DNA from: Clostridia bacterium
GTDB taxonomy: Bacteria; Bacillota; Clostridia; Peptostreptococcales; Anaerovoracaceae
Direction: 5' to 3'
Length of the DNA stretch: 15,337 bases
Assembly: GCA_024682015.1 (NCBI GenBank)
Contig: JAIKZT010000246.1
Coordinates: forward strand, 1 to 15,337
Shown piece by piece: positions 1-6,620 of the stretch. Each line of letters begins with the position of its first letter. Positions within the stretch are counted from its first letter, which is position 1. The position numbers and the translations under genes were made by a program. The notes beneath the pieces were generated by a model, which saw only the letters and a program-made list of their open reading frames with translations, was not told where the DNA came from and searched no databases.

Positions 1-28
1 GTGGGTTCGAGTCCCATGTCCTCCGCCA
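1..28 (+). tRNA. 3' end of a tRNA gene, probably tRNA-Ser (truncated by the window edge)
   Basis: Bases 1-17 form a complete T arm: stem GTGGG, loop TTCGAGT, stem CCCAT. It is followed by a 7-nt acceptor 3' strand (GTCCTCC, 18-24), a discriminator G (25) and an encoded CCA (26-28). The matching 5' acceptor strand would be GGAGGAC. A GGAGG-type acceptor with discriminator G fits bacterial tRNA-Ser best, but the anticodon lies outside the window, so the amino acid is an inference. A terminator follows five bases downstream. Confidence 0.85.
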
Positions 29-32
29 ATGC

Positions 33-63
33 ACAAGACCCACCCCATCGGGGTGGGTCTTGT
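33..63. terminator. Bidirectional terminator between tRNA and tetR-type gene
   Basis: A perfect 14-bp stem (33-46 with 50-63) closes a 3-nt loop (ATC). The stem ends are ACAAG and CTTGT, so the plus-strand transcript has a T-rich end running on to position 68. It sits between the tRNA (plus) and the convergent regulator gene (minus, stop at 68-70), so it can serve both. Confidence 0.8.
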
Positions 64-67
64 TTGT

Positions 68-616
68 TCAAGCGCCGCTCTGGCCGGCCAGGGCATCGAA
101 ATCCATGTACCGGTCCATGATGTCGGCCAGTTCGTCGATGCTCTCCTTTTTTCCGTTCTCGTTCCACGCCGTCATGAGGGAGACCGCCGCCCCCGTAAAG
201 ATGGCGAGGCGATACTCCGCCTCCTCGGGCCGGGGGACCTGGCCGCTGCTCATCATGGCCTCAAGCCTTTTCCTCATCGAATGCACGATCAGGTCCATCC
301 TGCCGGAGAACACGATGTTGAGCCATTTTTCACCCTCCGTGAAGATCATGGACAGCATGAAGCGGCACAGGTCCTTGTAGGACTTGCTCGTATAGCCCTG
401 GAGGAATTCCATCAGAAAATTGTCTATCTTGTAGACCACGACGTCGTCGATGGTGTCGAAGAGGCGGTAAAACGTCGCGCGGCCCACCGAAGAGACCCTC
501 TGGATGTCGGAGATGGTGATGTCCGCGTAATTCTTGACCGTGAGAAGCTCCGCGACCCCGTCCATGATCGCTTCGGCGGATTGCCTGCAGCGCTTGTCGT
601 TCTTAATGTGATACAT
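68..616 (-). CDS. TetR/AcrR-family transcriptional regulator
   Basis: This 182-residue protein has the size and layout of the TetR family. The N-terminal DNA-binding domain covers about residues 8-55, with a helix-turn-helix around ITISDIQRVSSVGRATFYRLF, where the GRATFYRLF recognition-helix pattern is typical. The remainder is the variable, mostly helical ligand-binding and dimerisation domain; no ligand can be predicted. The ATG at 614-616 is preceded on the minus strand by AAGGA (629-625) at 8-nt spacing. It is divergent from the radical SAM gene at 740 and shares a 123-bp promoter region with it. A palindrome there (643-660) suggests that it represses both itself and the neighbour. Family assignment is secure; the target assignment is inferred from layout. 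Confidence 0.9.
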   Translation of the reverse strand: MYHIKNDKRCRQSAEAIMDGVAELLTVKNYADITISDIQRVSSVGRATFYRLFDTIDDVVVYKIDNFLMEFLQGYTSKSYKDLCRFMLSMIFTEGEKWLNIVFSGRMDLIVHSMRKRLEAMMSSGQVPRPEEAEYRLAIFTGAAVSLMTAWNENGKKESIDELADIMDRYMDFDALAGQSGA

Positions 617-642
617 TTTCGGCGTCCTTTGTTTTGTATTTT

Positions 643-660
643 ATGGAACGGTTGTTTCAT
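643..660. promoter_or_regulatory. Candidate TetR-type operator palindrome
   Basis: ATGGAAC-GGTT-GTTTCAT is an imperfect inverted repeat in which 6 of 7 half-site positions match. It overlaps the -35 box (652-657) of the plus-strand radical SAM promoter. It also lies about +7 to +24 relative to the predicted tetR start, so one bound dimer could block both transcripts. The site is inferred from symmetry and position only. Confidence 0.5.
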
Positions 661-680
661 ATCTCTGCACTCATTATAAT
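652..680 (+). promoter_or_regulatory. Sigma-A-type promoter of the radical SAM gene
   Basis: A TTGTTT -35 (652-657), a 17-nt spacer and a perfect TATAAT -10 (675-680) predict a start near 687, giving a leader of about 53 nt before the ATG at 740. The leader carries a strong SD, CGGAGGA at 727-733. Confidence 0.7.
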
Positions 681-700
681 ACTTCCAGATAGTGAATCAA
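673..700 (-). promoter_or_regulatory. Divergent promoter of the tetR-type gene, interleaved with the opposite -10
   Basis: On the minus strand, TTGATT (700-695), a 16-nt spacer and TATAAT (678-673) form a good sigma-A-type promoter. Its -10 box overlaps the plus-strand -10 (675-680) by four bases, so the two promoters cannot easily be occupied at once. Confidence 0.6.
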
Positions 701-739
701 TGGCATAAATGCATCCCATCATAAAACGGAGGAAAGAAA

Positions 740-2086
740 ATGGCCGTAAAGAAGGTCGTTCAGAGCATGCTCGTCAAAGAGATGCTGGCATTCCTGGAGA
801 AAGACCCGGAACATAACATAGAAAAAGTGCTGAACCTGCTGGAGAGATTCGATACCCAGGGCAGGATCGAGCGCCATCTGAGAGTGATCAAACCGGCGCT
901 CACCGATCCCGACAGCAACTGGCGGAAGCTGGTGCTCAAGCTGTACACGGATATCGACAAAGGCGTCCGGGAGAAGGTGTTCGAGAATTTCGTGCTGAAC
1001 GCGACGGTCACCGGTGGCGACCTGCAGGCCGAGAACGAAGCGAAGTACGACTGCAACATCCCCTGGGCCATCCTGCTCGACCCCACGAGCGCGTGCAACA
1101 AGCACTGCGTGGGTTGCTGGGCGGCGGAGTACGGCAACCGGCTCAACCTGACGTACGAGGAGATGAGCAGCATCGTTTCCCAGGGAAAGGCGCTGGGAAC
1201 GTACATGTATCTCTTCACCGGCGGGGAGCCTCTCGTGCGGAAAAAGGACCTCATCAGGCTGTGCGAAGAGCATAACGACTGCGTGTTCAGCGCGTTCACG
1301 AACGGCTCGCTCCTGGATGAGGAATTCGCGCAGGAAATGCTGCGGGTCAAGAACTTCGTCCCGGCGTTCTCGATTGAGGGCTTCGAAGAGGCGACGGACT
1401 CCAGGAGAGGCGACGGCACGTATCAGGAGGTGCTGAAGGCCATGGAGATCCTGAAGCGGAACCACCTGCCGTTCGGCATCTCCTGCTGCTATACGTCGGC
1501 TAACGTGGACGTGATCGGAAGCGAAAGCTATTTCGACAAGATGATCGACATGGGCGCGCTGTTCGCCTGGTTCTTCACCTACATGTCCATCGGCAAGAAG
1601 GCTGTGCCCGAACTCATGGCGACCGCCGAACAGAGAGAATTCATGTATCACCGGATCCGCGAGTTCAGAAAGACCAAGCCCATCTTCACGGTCGATTTCT
1701 GGAACGACGGAGAGTACGTCAAGGGCTGCATCGCCGGAGGCAGGGCGTATCTGCACATCAACGCCAACGGCGACATCGAACCCTGCGCGTTCATCCACTA
1801 TTCCGACTCCAACATCCGGGAGAAGACGCTCCTGGAAGCCTATCAGTCGCCGCTGTTCCAGGGATACAGACATAACCAGCCTTTCAATAGCAACATGCTG
1901 AGGCCCTGTCCCGTTCTCGACAACCCGGGCCGTCTGACGAAGATCGTAGAGGAATCCGGCGCGGAATCCACCGATTATTCGGACAAGGAGACCGCGAAGG
2001 AATATTCGGACAAGTGCGTGGAAGTCGCGGAAAGATGGAAGCCGGTGTCCGAAAAACTCTGGGTCGGATCAGGGCATGAACTGTAA
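740..2086 (+). CDS. Radical SAM protein with SPASM/Twitch-like C-terminal domain, function unknown
   Basis: This 448-residue protein carries the radical SAM CxxxCxxC signature as C119, C123 and C126 (CNKHCVGCW), which binds the [4Fe-4S] cluster that cleaves S-adenosylmethionine. TGGEP (160-164) is the usual SAM-contact motif. A C-terminal Cys set resembles a SPASM/Twitch auxiliary cluster: C330, C349 in NGDIEPC, and C390 in RPCP. Residues 1-110 are an extra helical N-terminal region rich in charged residues. The start is fixed by SD CGGAGGA with 6-nt spacing. No precursor peptide gene is visible nearby, so a peptide-modifying role cannot be supported. It sits opposite a tetR-type gene, is probably controlled by it, and is followed at once by a terminator, so it looks monocistronic. 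The substrate cannot be deduced. Confidence 0.88.
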   Translation: MAVKKVVQSMLVKEMLAFLEKDPEHNIEKVLNLLERFDTQGRIERHLRVIKPALTDPDSNWRKLVLKLYTDIDKGVREKVFENFVLNATVTGGDLQAENEAKYDCNIPWAILLDPTSACNKHCVGCWAAEYGNRLNLTYEEMSSIVSQGKALGTYMYLFTGGEPLVRKKDLIRLCEEHNDCVFSAFTNGSLLDEEFAQEMLRVKNFVPAFSIEGFEEATDSRRGDGTYQEVLKAMEILKRNHLPFGISCCYTSANVDVIGSESYFDKMIDMGALFAWFFTYMSIGKKAVPELMATAEQREFMYHRIREFRKTKPIFTVDFWNDGEYVKGCIAGGRAYLHINANGDIEPCAFIHYSDSNIREKTLLEAYQSPLFQGYRHNQPFNSNMLRPCPVLDNPGRLTKIVEESGAESTDYSDKETAKEYSDKCVEVAERWKPVSEKLWVGSGHEL

Positions 2087-2111
2087 AGCCATAACCTCCA
2101 CCACCAAAGTG

Positions 2112-2140
2112 CAAAACCCGCTCCATCAGGGCGGGTTTTG
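2112..2140 (+). terminator. Rho-independent terminator after the radical SAM gene
   Basis: A 10-bp stem, CAAAACCCGC (2112-2121) with GCGGGTTTTG (2131-2140), closes a 9-nt loop. The 3' arm itself supplies the T run. The layout closely resembles the terminator at 33-63. Confidence 0.8.
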
Positions 2141-2149
2141 TGCTATACT
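2141..2149 (+). promoter_or_regulatory. Extended -10 promoter of the six-gene operon
   Basis: TG-C-TATACT (2141-2149) is a good extended -10 element and directly abuts the preceding terminator. No convincing -35 is present. The predicted start near 2156 gives a leader of about 37 nt, which contains a small hairpin (CGTCT/AGACG, 2165-2179) ahead of the weak SD AAGGAA. Confidence 0.55.
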
Positions 2150-2192
2150 AAACTGTAAACATATCGTCTTGTGCAGACGGAAAGGAACGACT

Positions 2193-2459
2193 ATGCAATA
2201 CACCTACAAGACTTTCGGCACCTGCGCCACCGCGATCCACTTCGACGTTACGGACGGCAAGGTCCACGACGTTTCGTTCGTGAACGGCTGCGACGGCAAC
2301 CTGAAGGCGATCGGCAAACTCGTGGAAGGCAAGGACGCCCAGGAGATCATCGGGATCCTGAAGGGCAACCGCTGCGGGTTCAAGCAGACTTCCTGCGCGG
2401 ATCAGCTGGCGCTGGCGCTCGAAGCGGCCCTCGCCAGACAGGCGGAAGAGGCGCAGTAG
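2193..2459 (+). CDS. Small TSCPD-domain protein (TIGR03905-like)
   Basis: This 88-residue protein matches the size and pattern of the short clostridial TSCPD-domain family: start MQYTYKTFGTC, an NGCDGN motif, and a C-terminal CG(F)KQTSCADQLA segment. The family's diagnostic TSCPD is TSCAD here (C68-A69-D70). Several conserved cysteines could bind metal or take part in redox chemistry, but the family's function is unknown. The ATG at 2193 is preferred over an in-frame ATG at 2076: the longer form would start inside the upstream gene and read through its terminator, and the leader carries AAGGAA just upstream of 2193. It is the first gene of the operon, 23 nt before the phosphoribosyltransferase. 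Confidence 0.8.
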   Translation: MQYTYKTFGTCATAIHFDVTDGKVHDVSFVNGCDGNLKAIGKLVEGKDAQEIIGILKGNRCGFKQTSCADQLALALEAALARQAEEAQ

Positions 2460-2482
2460 ACCGGATAAGAGAGGTAACAGGT

Positions 2483-3043
2483 ATGAAAGATTTCTACGAA
2501 ATGCAGATCGCGGGTCTCCCCCGCCGGCTGCCCATCTGCAAGCTGAACCAGGATCTGTGCATCGCGGGCTTCGTCATCTTCGGCGATCCCGAGCTGACGG
2601 TCGCCGCGGCGGCTGAGCTGGTCAAGCGCATGCCCGAGCACGACTACATGATCACAGCCGAAGCGAAGGGAATCCCCCTCATCCACGAGATGGCCCGCCA
2701 GGCCGGGGAGAAGAAGTACATCCTGGCCAGAAAGGCGCAGAAAGTCTACATGAGAGACGTGTTCCACGTAACCGTCAACTCCATCACGACGCGCTTCCAG
2801 CAGACGCTATATCTGGACGGAGCGGATGCGGAACTGATGAAGGGCAAACGCATCCTGGTCGTGGACGACGTCATCTCCACGGGCGAATCCCTGCGTGCGA
2901 TCGAGGAACTGGTCGAAGCTGCCGGCGGCATCGTCTGCGGGCGCATGACCATTCTCGCGGAGGGTGACGCCGCCGAACGCGACGACATCATCTATCTGGA
3001 GAAGCTGCCCATGTTCAACAGCGAAGGAGAGCCGCTTGAATAG
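2483..3043 (+). CDS. Phosphoribosyltransferase, adenine PRTase-like (type I)
   Basis: This 186-residue protein has the type I PRTase fold signature. The PRPP-binding loop ILVVDDVISTGES lies at about residues 128-140, preceded by conserved hydrophobic strands. An ARKAQK segment near residue 80 corresponds to the flexible-loop region of adenine PRTases. Such enzymes join a nucleobase to PRPP to give a nucleotide and pyrophosphate. Length and order resemble adenine PRTase, but a xanthine or other purine specificity, or a regulatory role, cannot be excluded. The start has an AGAGGT-type SD about 8 nt upstream. Its last codons overlap the TTG start of the next gene, which suggests translational coupling. 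Confidence 0.82.
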   Translation: MKDFYEMQIAGLPRRLPICKLNQDLCIAGFVIFGDPELTVAAAAELVKRMPEHDYMITAEAKGIPLIHEMARQAGEKKYILARKAQKVYMRDVFHVTVNSITTRFQQTLYLDGADAELMKGKRILVVDDVISTGESLRAIEELVEAAGGIVCGRMTILAEGDAAERDDIIYLEKLPMFNSEGEPLE

Positions 3044-4223
3044 CGTTTCCCCGGACTCCGGCAATACCGTGGAGCGGCAGGGAGACCGCATCATCAAGAC
3101 GTTCGGCTCCCGCATCGCTTTTGTCCGAGAGCAGGGCATATACGAAAAGCTGAGCGGCACAGGTCTTGCGCCGCAGATGCTTTATGCTCAGGACGGCGTC
3201 ATCGAGACCGCCTACGTCGAAGGGCGAGATTTCTATGAAGTTTTCCTGGAGGCAACCGGTGACCCAAAGAAGCAGGCTGCCTGTTTTGAGTTATTTTTCG
3301 ACTGGTACCGCCGCTACCGGGACATCACGAAGATCTCCATCGGCGAGATCGATTTCGAAGATTTCCTCATTGCGGACGGGCGCCTGCTATGCCTGGATTT
3401 CGAACACTGCAAACCCGGCTCCATGGAGGAGGACGTAGCGCGGCTCGCGTGTTTGCTGGCCCTGTATCCCAGGGGTTACACGACGGCTGGCATGGAGAGC
3501 GCCAAGCTCTTCGTCTGCGTCGGCGCGAGTTTTCTGGACTGGCAGCCGGAAATTCTGGCCAAGGCCGTTCCCCAGGCTGCGCAGGAGCTCGAGGAGCGCT
3601 ACGGACTGAAAAGACTTCCCGCCATGGCACAGTACCTGGCGGCTTATTTCACGTGCTCGGGCGTCGTGCTCGCGGGCGGCAAGTCCTCCCGCATGCATCA
3701 GGACAAGCGCCAGATGGAGGTCGACGGCCGCACGATGCTGGAGGCGTCCACCTCGCTCGTCGCGGCCATGCCCCGGCGCATGATCTCGGTCGCCAAGGGC
3801 GAAGAAGCCGGGTTCCCGGGCTTTGAGACCATTCAGGATGAGCACACGGACTTCGGCCCCATCGAAGGGATCGCGCGCACCCTGCGCTTCAGCGACCAGC
3901 CGTGGACGCTGTACCTCACCTGCGACATGCCCCTGTTAACGGACAAACTGCTGAGACTTTTCCTCAGCTACCCCAAGGACGAGGCCGATGCCTTCATGTT
4001 CGAGGCGGGCGGCGTGCGGCAGACGTTTCCGCTGCTGCTGCGCACGGAGAACGCGGTGCGCGCGCTGCAGGAAGCCATGGAGAAGAACGAGCGCAGCGTG
4101 CAGGGCGCCATCGAAAACCGCCTGAAGATCAAGACGATACGGGCGGAGGATTTCCGTGATTTCGCGCCCCGGATGCTTTGGAACATCAATACCCCTGAGG
4201 ATTACGAGGAAATTACGAAATGA
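3036..4223 (+). CDS. Fusion: APH/choline-kinase-like domain plus MobA-like nucleotidyltransferase
   Basis: I assign a TTG start at 3036, overlapping the previous stop (TTGAATAG). It has SD AAGGAGA (3024-3030) at 5-6 nt spacing, and the product is 395 residues. Upstream ATG options (2964) lie wholly inside the preceding gene in another frame. Residues 1 to about 205 resemble a compact APH-type kinase: K21, E37, a segment near 102-112 where the HGDxxxxN loop is expected, and D121-F-E123 as the metal-binding DFE. The catalytic loop reads IGEIDFEDFLI, so the usual His, Asp and Asn are replaced. Residues 208-395 are a MobA/NTP_transf_3 domain: LAGGKSSRM (212-220), DKR, FGPIEGI, CDMPLL and NINTPEDY near the end. 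MobA-type domains attach GMP or CMP to molybdopterin. No molybdoenzyme is in the window, so the substrate is open. Confidence 0.78.
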   Translation: MNSVSPDSGNTVERQGDRIIKTFGSRIAFVREQGIYEKLSGTGLAPQMLYAQDGVIETAYVEGRDFYEVFLEATGDPKKQAACFELFFDWYRRYRDITKISIGEIDFEDFLIADGRLLCLDFEHCKPGSMEEDVARLACLLALYPRGYTTAGMESAKLFVCVGASFLDWQPEILAKAVPQAAQELEERYGLKRLPAMAQYLAAYFTCSGVVLAGGKSSRMHQDKRQMEVDGRTMLEASTSLVAAMPRRMISVAKGEEAGFPGFETIQDEHTDFGPIEGIARTLRFSDQPWTLYLTCDMPLLTDKLLRLFLSYPKDEADAFMFEAGGVRQTFPLLLRTENAVRALQEAMEKNERSVQGAIENRLKIKTIRAEDFRDFAPRMLWNINTPEDYEEITK

Positions 4224-5287
4224 ACGAGAAAATACTGGTCATCAATCCGGGAAGCACGACTACGAAGATCGCCGTCTACGAGGGTGAAAAGCAGGTTTTC
4301 CTGAAGAACATCAGCCATCCGGCCGAAGATCTGGCTCCCTTCCCGACGACGTACGACCAGCTCGATTACCGCATCGGGACCATTGCGGATACGCTGGCCG
4401 AGGCCGGCATCGGTGAATCTTCCTTCGCCTGCGTCATGGGCCGGGGCGGCGGCATCGCGCATCTGAGGACGGGCGGATACGAGGTCAACGAAGCCCTGAT
4501 GGACAGCGCGAAGAACCGGCCCCTGTTTGACCACGCCTCCAACATCGGCGCCGCGCTCGCCTATGGCTTCGCGCAAAAATCCGGCTGCAAGGCGTATATC
4601 TACGACGCCGTCAGCGCCGAGACGCTTCTGCCCGAAGCGAAGATCACCGGCTTTTGCGGAACGGAGCGGGTCAGCCTGTGCCATGTGCTGAACGCGCGCG
4701 CCATGAGCATCCGCTACGCCAAGGAGCAGGGCAGGCGTTACGAGGACATGAACCTCATCGTGGCCCACATGGGCGGCGGCATTACCGTGTCGGCTCACTG
4801 CCATGGCCGCATCATCGATAACGTGCGTGACGACGCGGGTCCCATGTCGCCTACGCGCAGCGGCGCGGTCAACGTGATGGACGTCGTCGACGCTTGCTAC
4901 AGCGGCCGCTATACCTACGAGCAGATGGCCCGCAAAGTGCGCGGAGACGCCGGGCTCGTCGACCTGCTCGGCACGAACGACGCTCTGGAGGTGGAGGCGC
5001 GCATCGAAGCGGGTGACCCGTACGCAAAGCTCGTATACGACGCCATGGGCTTGCAGGTGGCCAAATACGCGGCCATGTTCCTCGGAAGCTTTACCGAGCC
5101 TGTGGACGCGGTCATTCTCACCGGCGGCATCGCACACTCGAAGCGGCTCACCGGTTACATCCGCGAACATTTGGAGCACGCCGTGAAAGTCGTCGTCATG
5201 CCCGGTGAAAACGAGATGGAAGCGCTGGCTTTCGGCGGCCTGCGCATCCTGCGCGGGGAAGAGGAAGCGAACCCCGCCTACTGTTGA
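4220..5287 (+). CDS. buk: Butyrate kinase (acyl-phosphate to acid plus ATP)
   Basis: This 355-residue protein has the family's normal length and clear ASKHA/acetokinase motifs: NPGSTTTKIAVY at the N-terminus (phosphate 1), MGRGGG near residue 74, HMGGGITVSAH mid-protein (phosphate 2), DDAGPMSPTRSG and VILTGGIAHSKRL (adenosine). Butyrate kinase makes ATP from butyryl-phosphate; homologues also take branched-chain acyl-phosphates. It overlaps the upstream gene by 4 nt (ATGA), with GAGGA about 11 nt before the ATG, and lies 24 nt before the cysteine desulfidase-like gene. The usual partner, phosphate butyryltransferase, is not in this window. That makes the physiological acyl substrate uncertain and hints at a use other than the classic ptb-buk pathway. 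Confidence 0.92.
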   Translation: MNEKILVINPGSTTTKIAVYEGEKQVFLKNISHPAEDLAPFPTTYDQLDYRIGTIADTLAEAGIGESSFACVMGRGGGIAHLRTGGYEVNEALMDSAKNRPLFDHASNIGAALAYGFAQKSGCKAYIYDAVSAETLLPEAKITGFCGTERVSLCHVLNARAMSIRYAKEQGRRYEDMNLIVAHMGGGITVSAHCHGRIIDNVRDDAGPMSPTRSGAVNVMDVVDACYSGRYTYEQMARKVRGDAGLVDLLGTNDALEVEARIEAGDPYAKLVYDAMGLQVAKYAAMFLGSFTEPVDAVILTGGIAHSKRLTGYIREHLEHAVKVVVMPGENEMEALAFGGLRILRGEEEANPAYC

Positions 5288-5311
5288 AGAAGCATATTCG
5301 GAGGTTGGAGA

Positions 5312-6583
5312 ATGGAGAAGCACGACTGTACGTACGAAGCCTACTGCAAGATCCTGCACGCGGAACTCGTTCCCGCCATGGGCTGCACGGATCCCATCGT
5401 CATCGCGTATGCCTGTGCGAAGGCCAAGGAAGCGCTGGGCTGCATGCCTGAGAAAACGAAGCTGCAGGTGTCCGGGAATCTGGTGAAGAACGCCAAATGC
5501 GTGGTGGTCCCGAATACGGACGGGCTCATCGGCATGCGGGCAGCCGCAGCGGCCGGCCTCATCGGGGGCGATCCGGCCGTGGCTTTGGAGGTCCTGTCCT
5601 CCGTTACGGCGCAGCAGCGTTCGCAGATCCGGGAATACCTGAAGACCGCGCAGATCGACATCGGGCCGACGGACGGAAAGGAATCGCTGGAGGTCATCGC
5701 GGAGGTGGCCGGCGGCGGGCACACCGCGAAGTGCCGCATCGCCCGCAGCTATTCCAACGTCGTGCTGCTTGAAAATGACGGCCAGGTGCTGATGGAAGCG
5801 CCTCTTTCGGACAGTCCGGGCGGCGGCACGGACAAGAGCGTGCTGAAGGTCGCGCAGATTGTGGAGTTCGCGGAGATCGCCGACATCGAGGACGTGGAAG
5901 GTCCCCTGAAGCGTCAGGTCGCCTACAACATGGCAGCCTCGGAAGCGGGGCAGAAGGCGGACTGGGGCGCTGCGGTCGGACGCACGATTCTAAAGAGCCG
6001 TCCGAATGACATCCGCACGAAGGCGGTGGCATCCGCGGCGTGCGGCATCGACGCCCGCATGGGCGGCTGCACCGTGCCCATCATCATCATCGCGGGCAGC
6101 GGCGATCAGGGGCTCACGGCCAGCATTCCCGTCATCACCTATGCGAAGGAGATGGGCAGAAGCGAGGAGGACATGCTCCGCGCGCTGCTGATTGCGGATC
6201 TCGTGGGCATCGAGGAACGCTTCTACACCGGCACCATGAGCGCCTATTGCGGCTGCCTGTGCGCGGCGAGCGGAGCGGGCGCGGCCATCGCCTGGCTGGA
6301 GGGGCTTTCCCGCGAACAGATCTGCAACGTGGTCATCACCGGCCTGGGCATGCTGCCCGGCATGGTCTGTGACGGGGCGAAACCCGCCTGCGCGGGCAAG
6401 GCTGCCATGGCCATCGAATCCATGCTGCTGGCCGTGGATCTCGTGAAAAACGGCAGCGGCTTTAACGGCGGCGACGGCATCCTGTTCCCCGACGCGGATG
6501 AAACGATCTGGGCGGTGGGACGCATGGCTGCGGAAGGCATGCATCAGACGGACAAGGTCGTACAGGACATCATGCTGCAGTAG
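5312..6583 (+). CDS. cyuA: L-cysteine desulfidase / UPF0597 (serine dehydratase alpha-like) Fe-S enzyme
   Basis: This 423-residue protein matches the UPF0597 family, whose characterised members (archaeal L-cysteine desulfidase and enterobacterial CyuA/YhaM) split cysteine to pyruvate, ammonia and sulfide with a [4Fe-4S] cluster. Visible hallmarks are AMGCTDP with C25 near the N-terminus, GGCTVP and GSGDQGL in the middle, C313 (in YCGCLC), and C353 and C360 (CDGAKPAC). As I recall the archaeal enzyme, C25 is the active-site residue and the later three are cluster ligands; their spacing is kept here. The start is set by SD GGAGGT (5300-5305) with 6-nt spacing. Serine rather than cysteine as substrate is possible. 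It lies within the operon, 37 nt before a nitroreductase. Confidence 0.85.
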   Translation: MEKHDCTYEAYCKILHAELVPAMGCTDPIVIAYACAKAKEALGCMPEKTKLQVSGNLVKNAKCVVVPNTDGLIGMRAAAAAGLIGGDPAVALEVLSSVTAQQRSQIREYLKTAQIDIGPTDGKESLEVIAEVAGGGHTAKCRIARSYSNVVLLENDGQVLMEAPLSDSPGGGTDKSVLKVAQIVEFAEIADIEDVEGPLKRQVAYNMAASEAGQKADWGAAVGRTILKSRPNDIRTKAVASAACGIDARMGGCTVPIIIIAGSGDQGLTASIPVITYAKEMGRSEEDMLRALLIADLVGIEERFYTGTMSAYCGCLCAASGAGAAIAWLEGLSREQICNVVITGLGMLPGMVCDGAKPACAGKAAMAIESMLLAVDLVKNGSGFNGGDGILFPDADETIWAVGRMAAEGMHQTDKVVQDIMLQ

Positions 6584-6620
6584 CGGCAAAATACGATAGA
6601 TCAAGCGGAAGGAGGACATC

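Noticed and set aside
719..1873. 384-codon minus-strand open frame opposite the radical SAM gene
   Set aside because: The radical SAM frame has cluster motifs and a strong SD, whereas the antisense frame shows no domain.
2076..2192. Longer start for the TSCPD protein at 2076
   Set aside because: It would begin inside the upstream gene and read through its terminator; the ATG at 2193 fits the family length and leader.
4202..5722. 506-codon minus-strand open frame opposite buk and the desulfidase gene
   Set aside because: It shadows two well-recognised genes and has no SD or recognisable motif.
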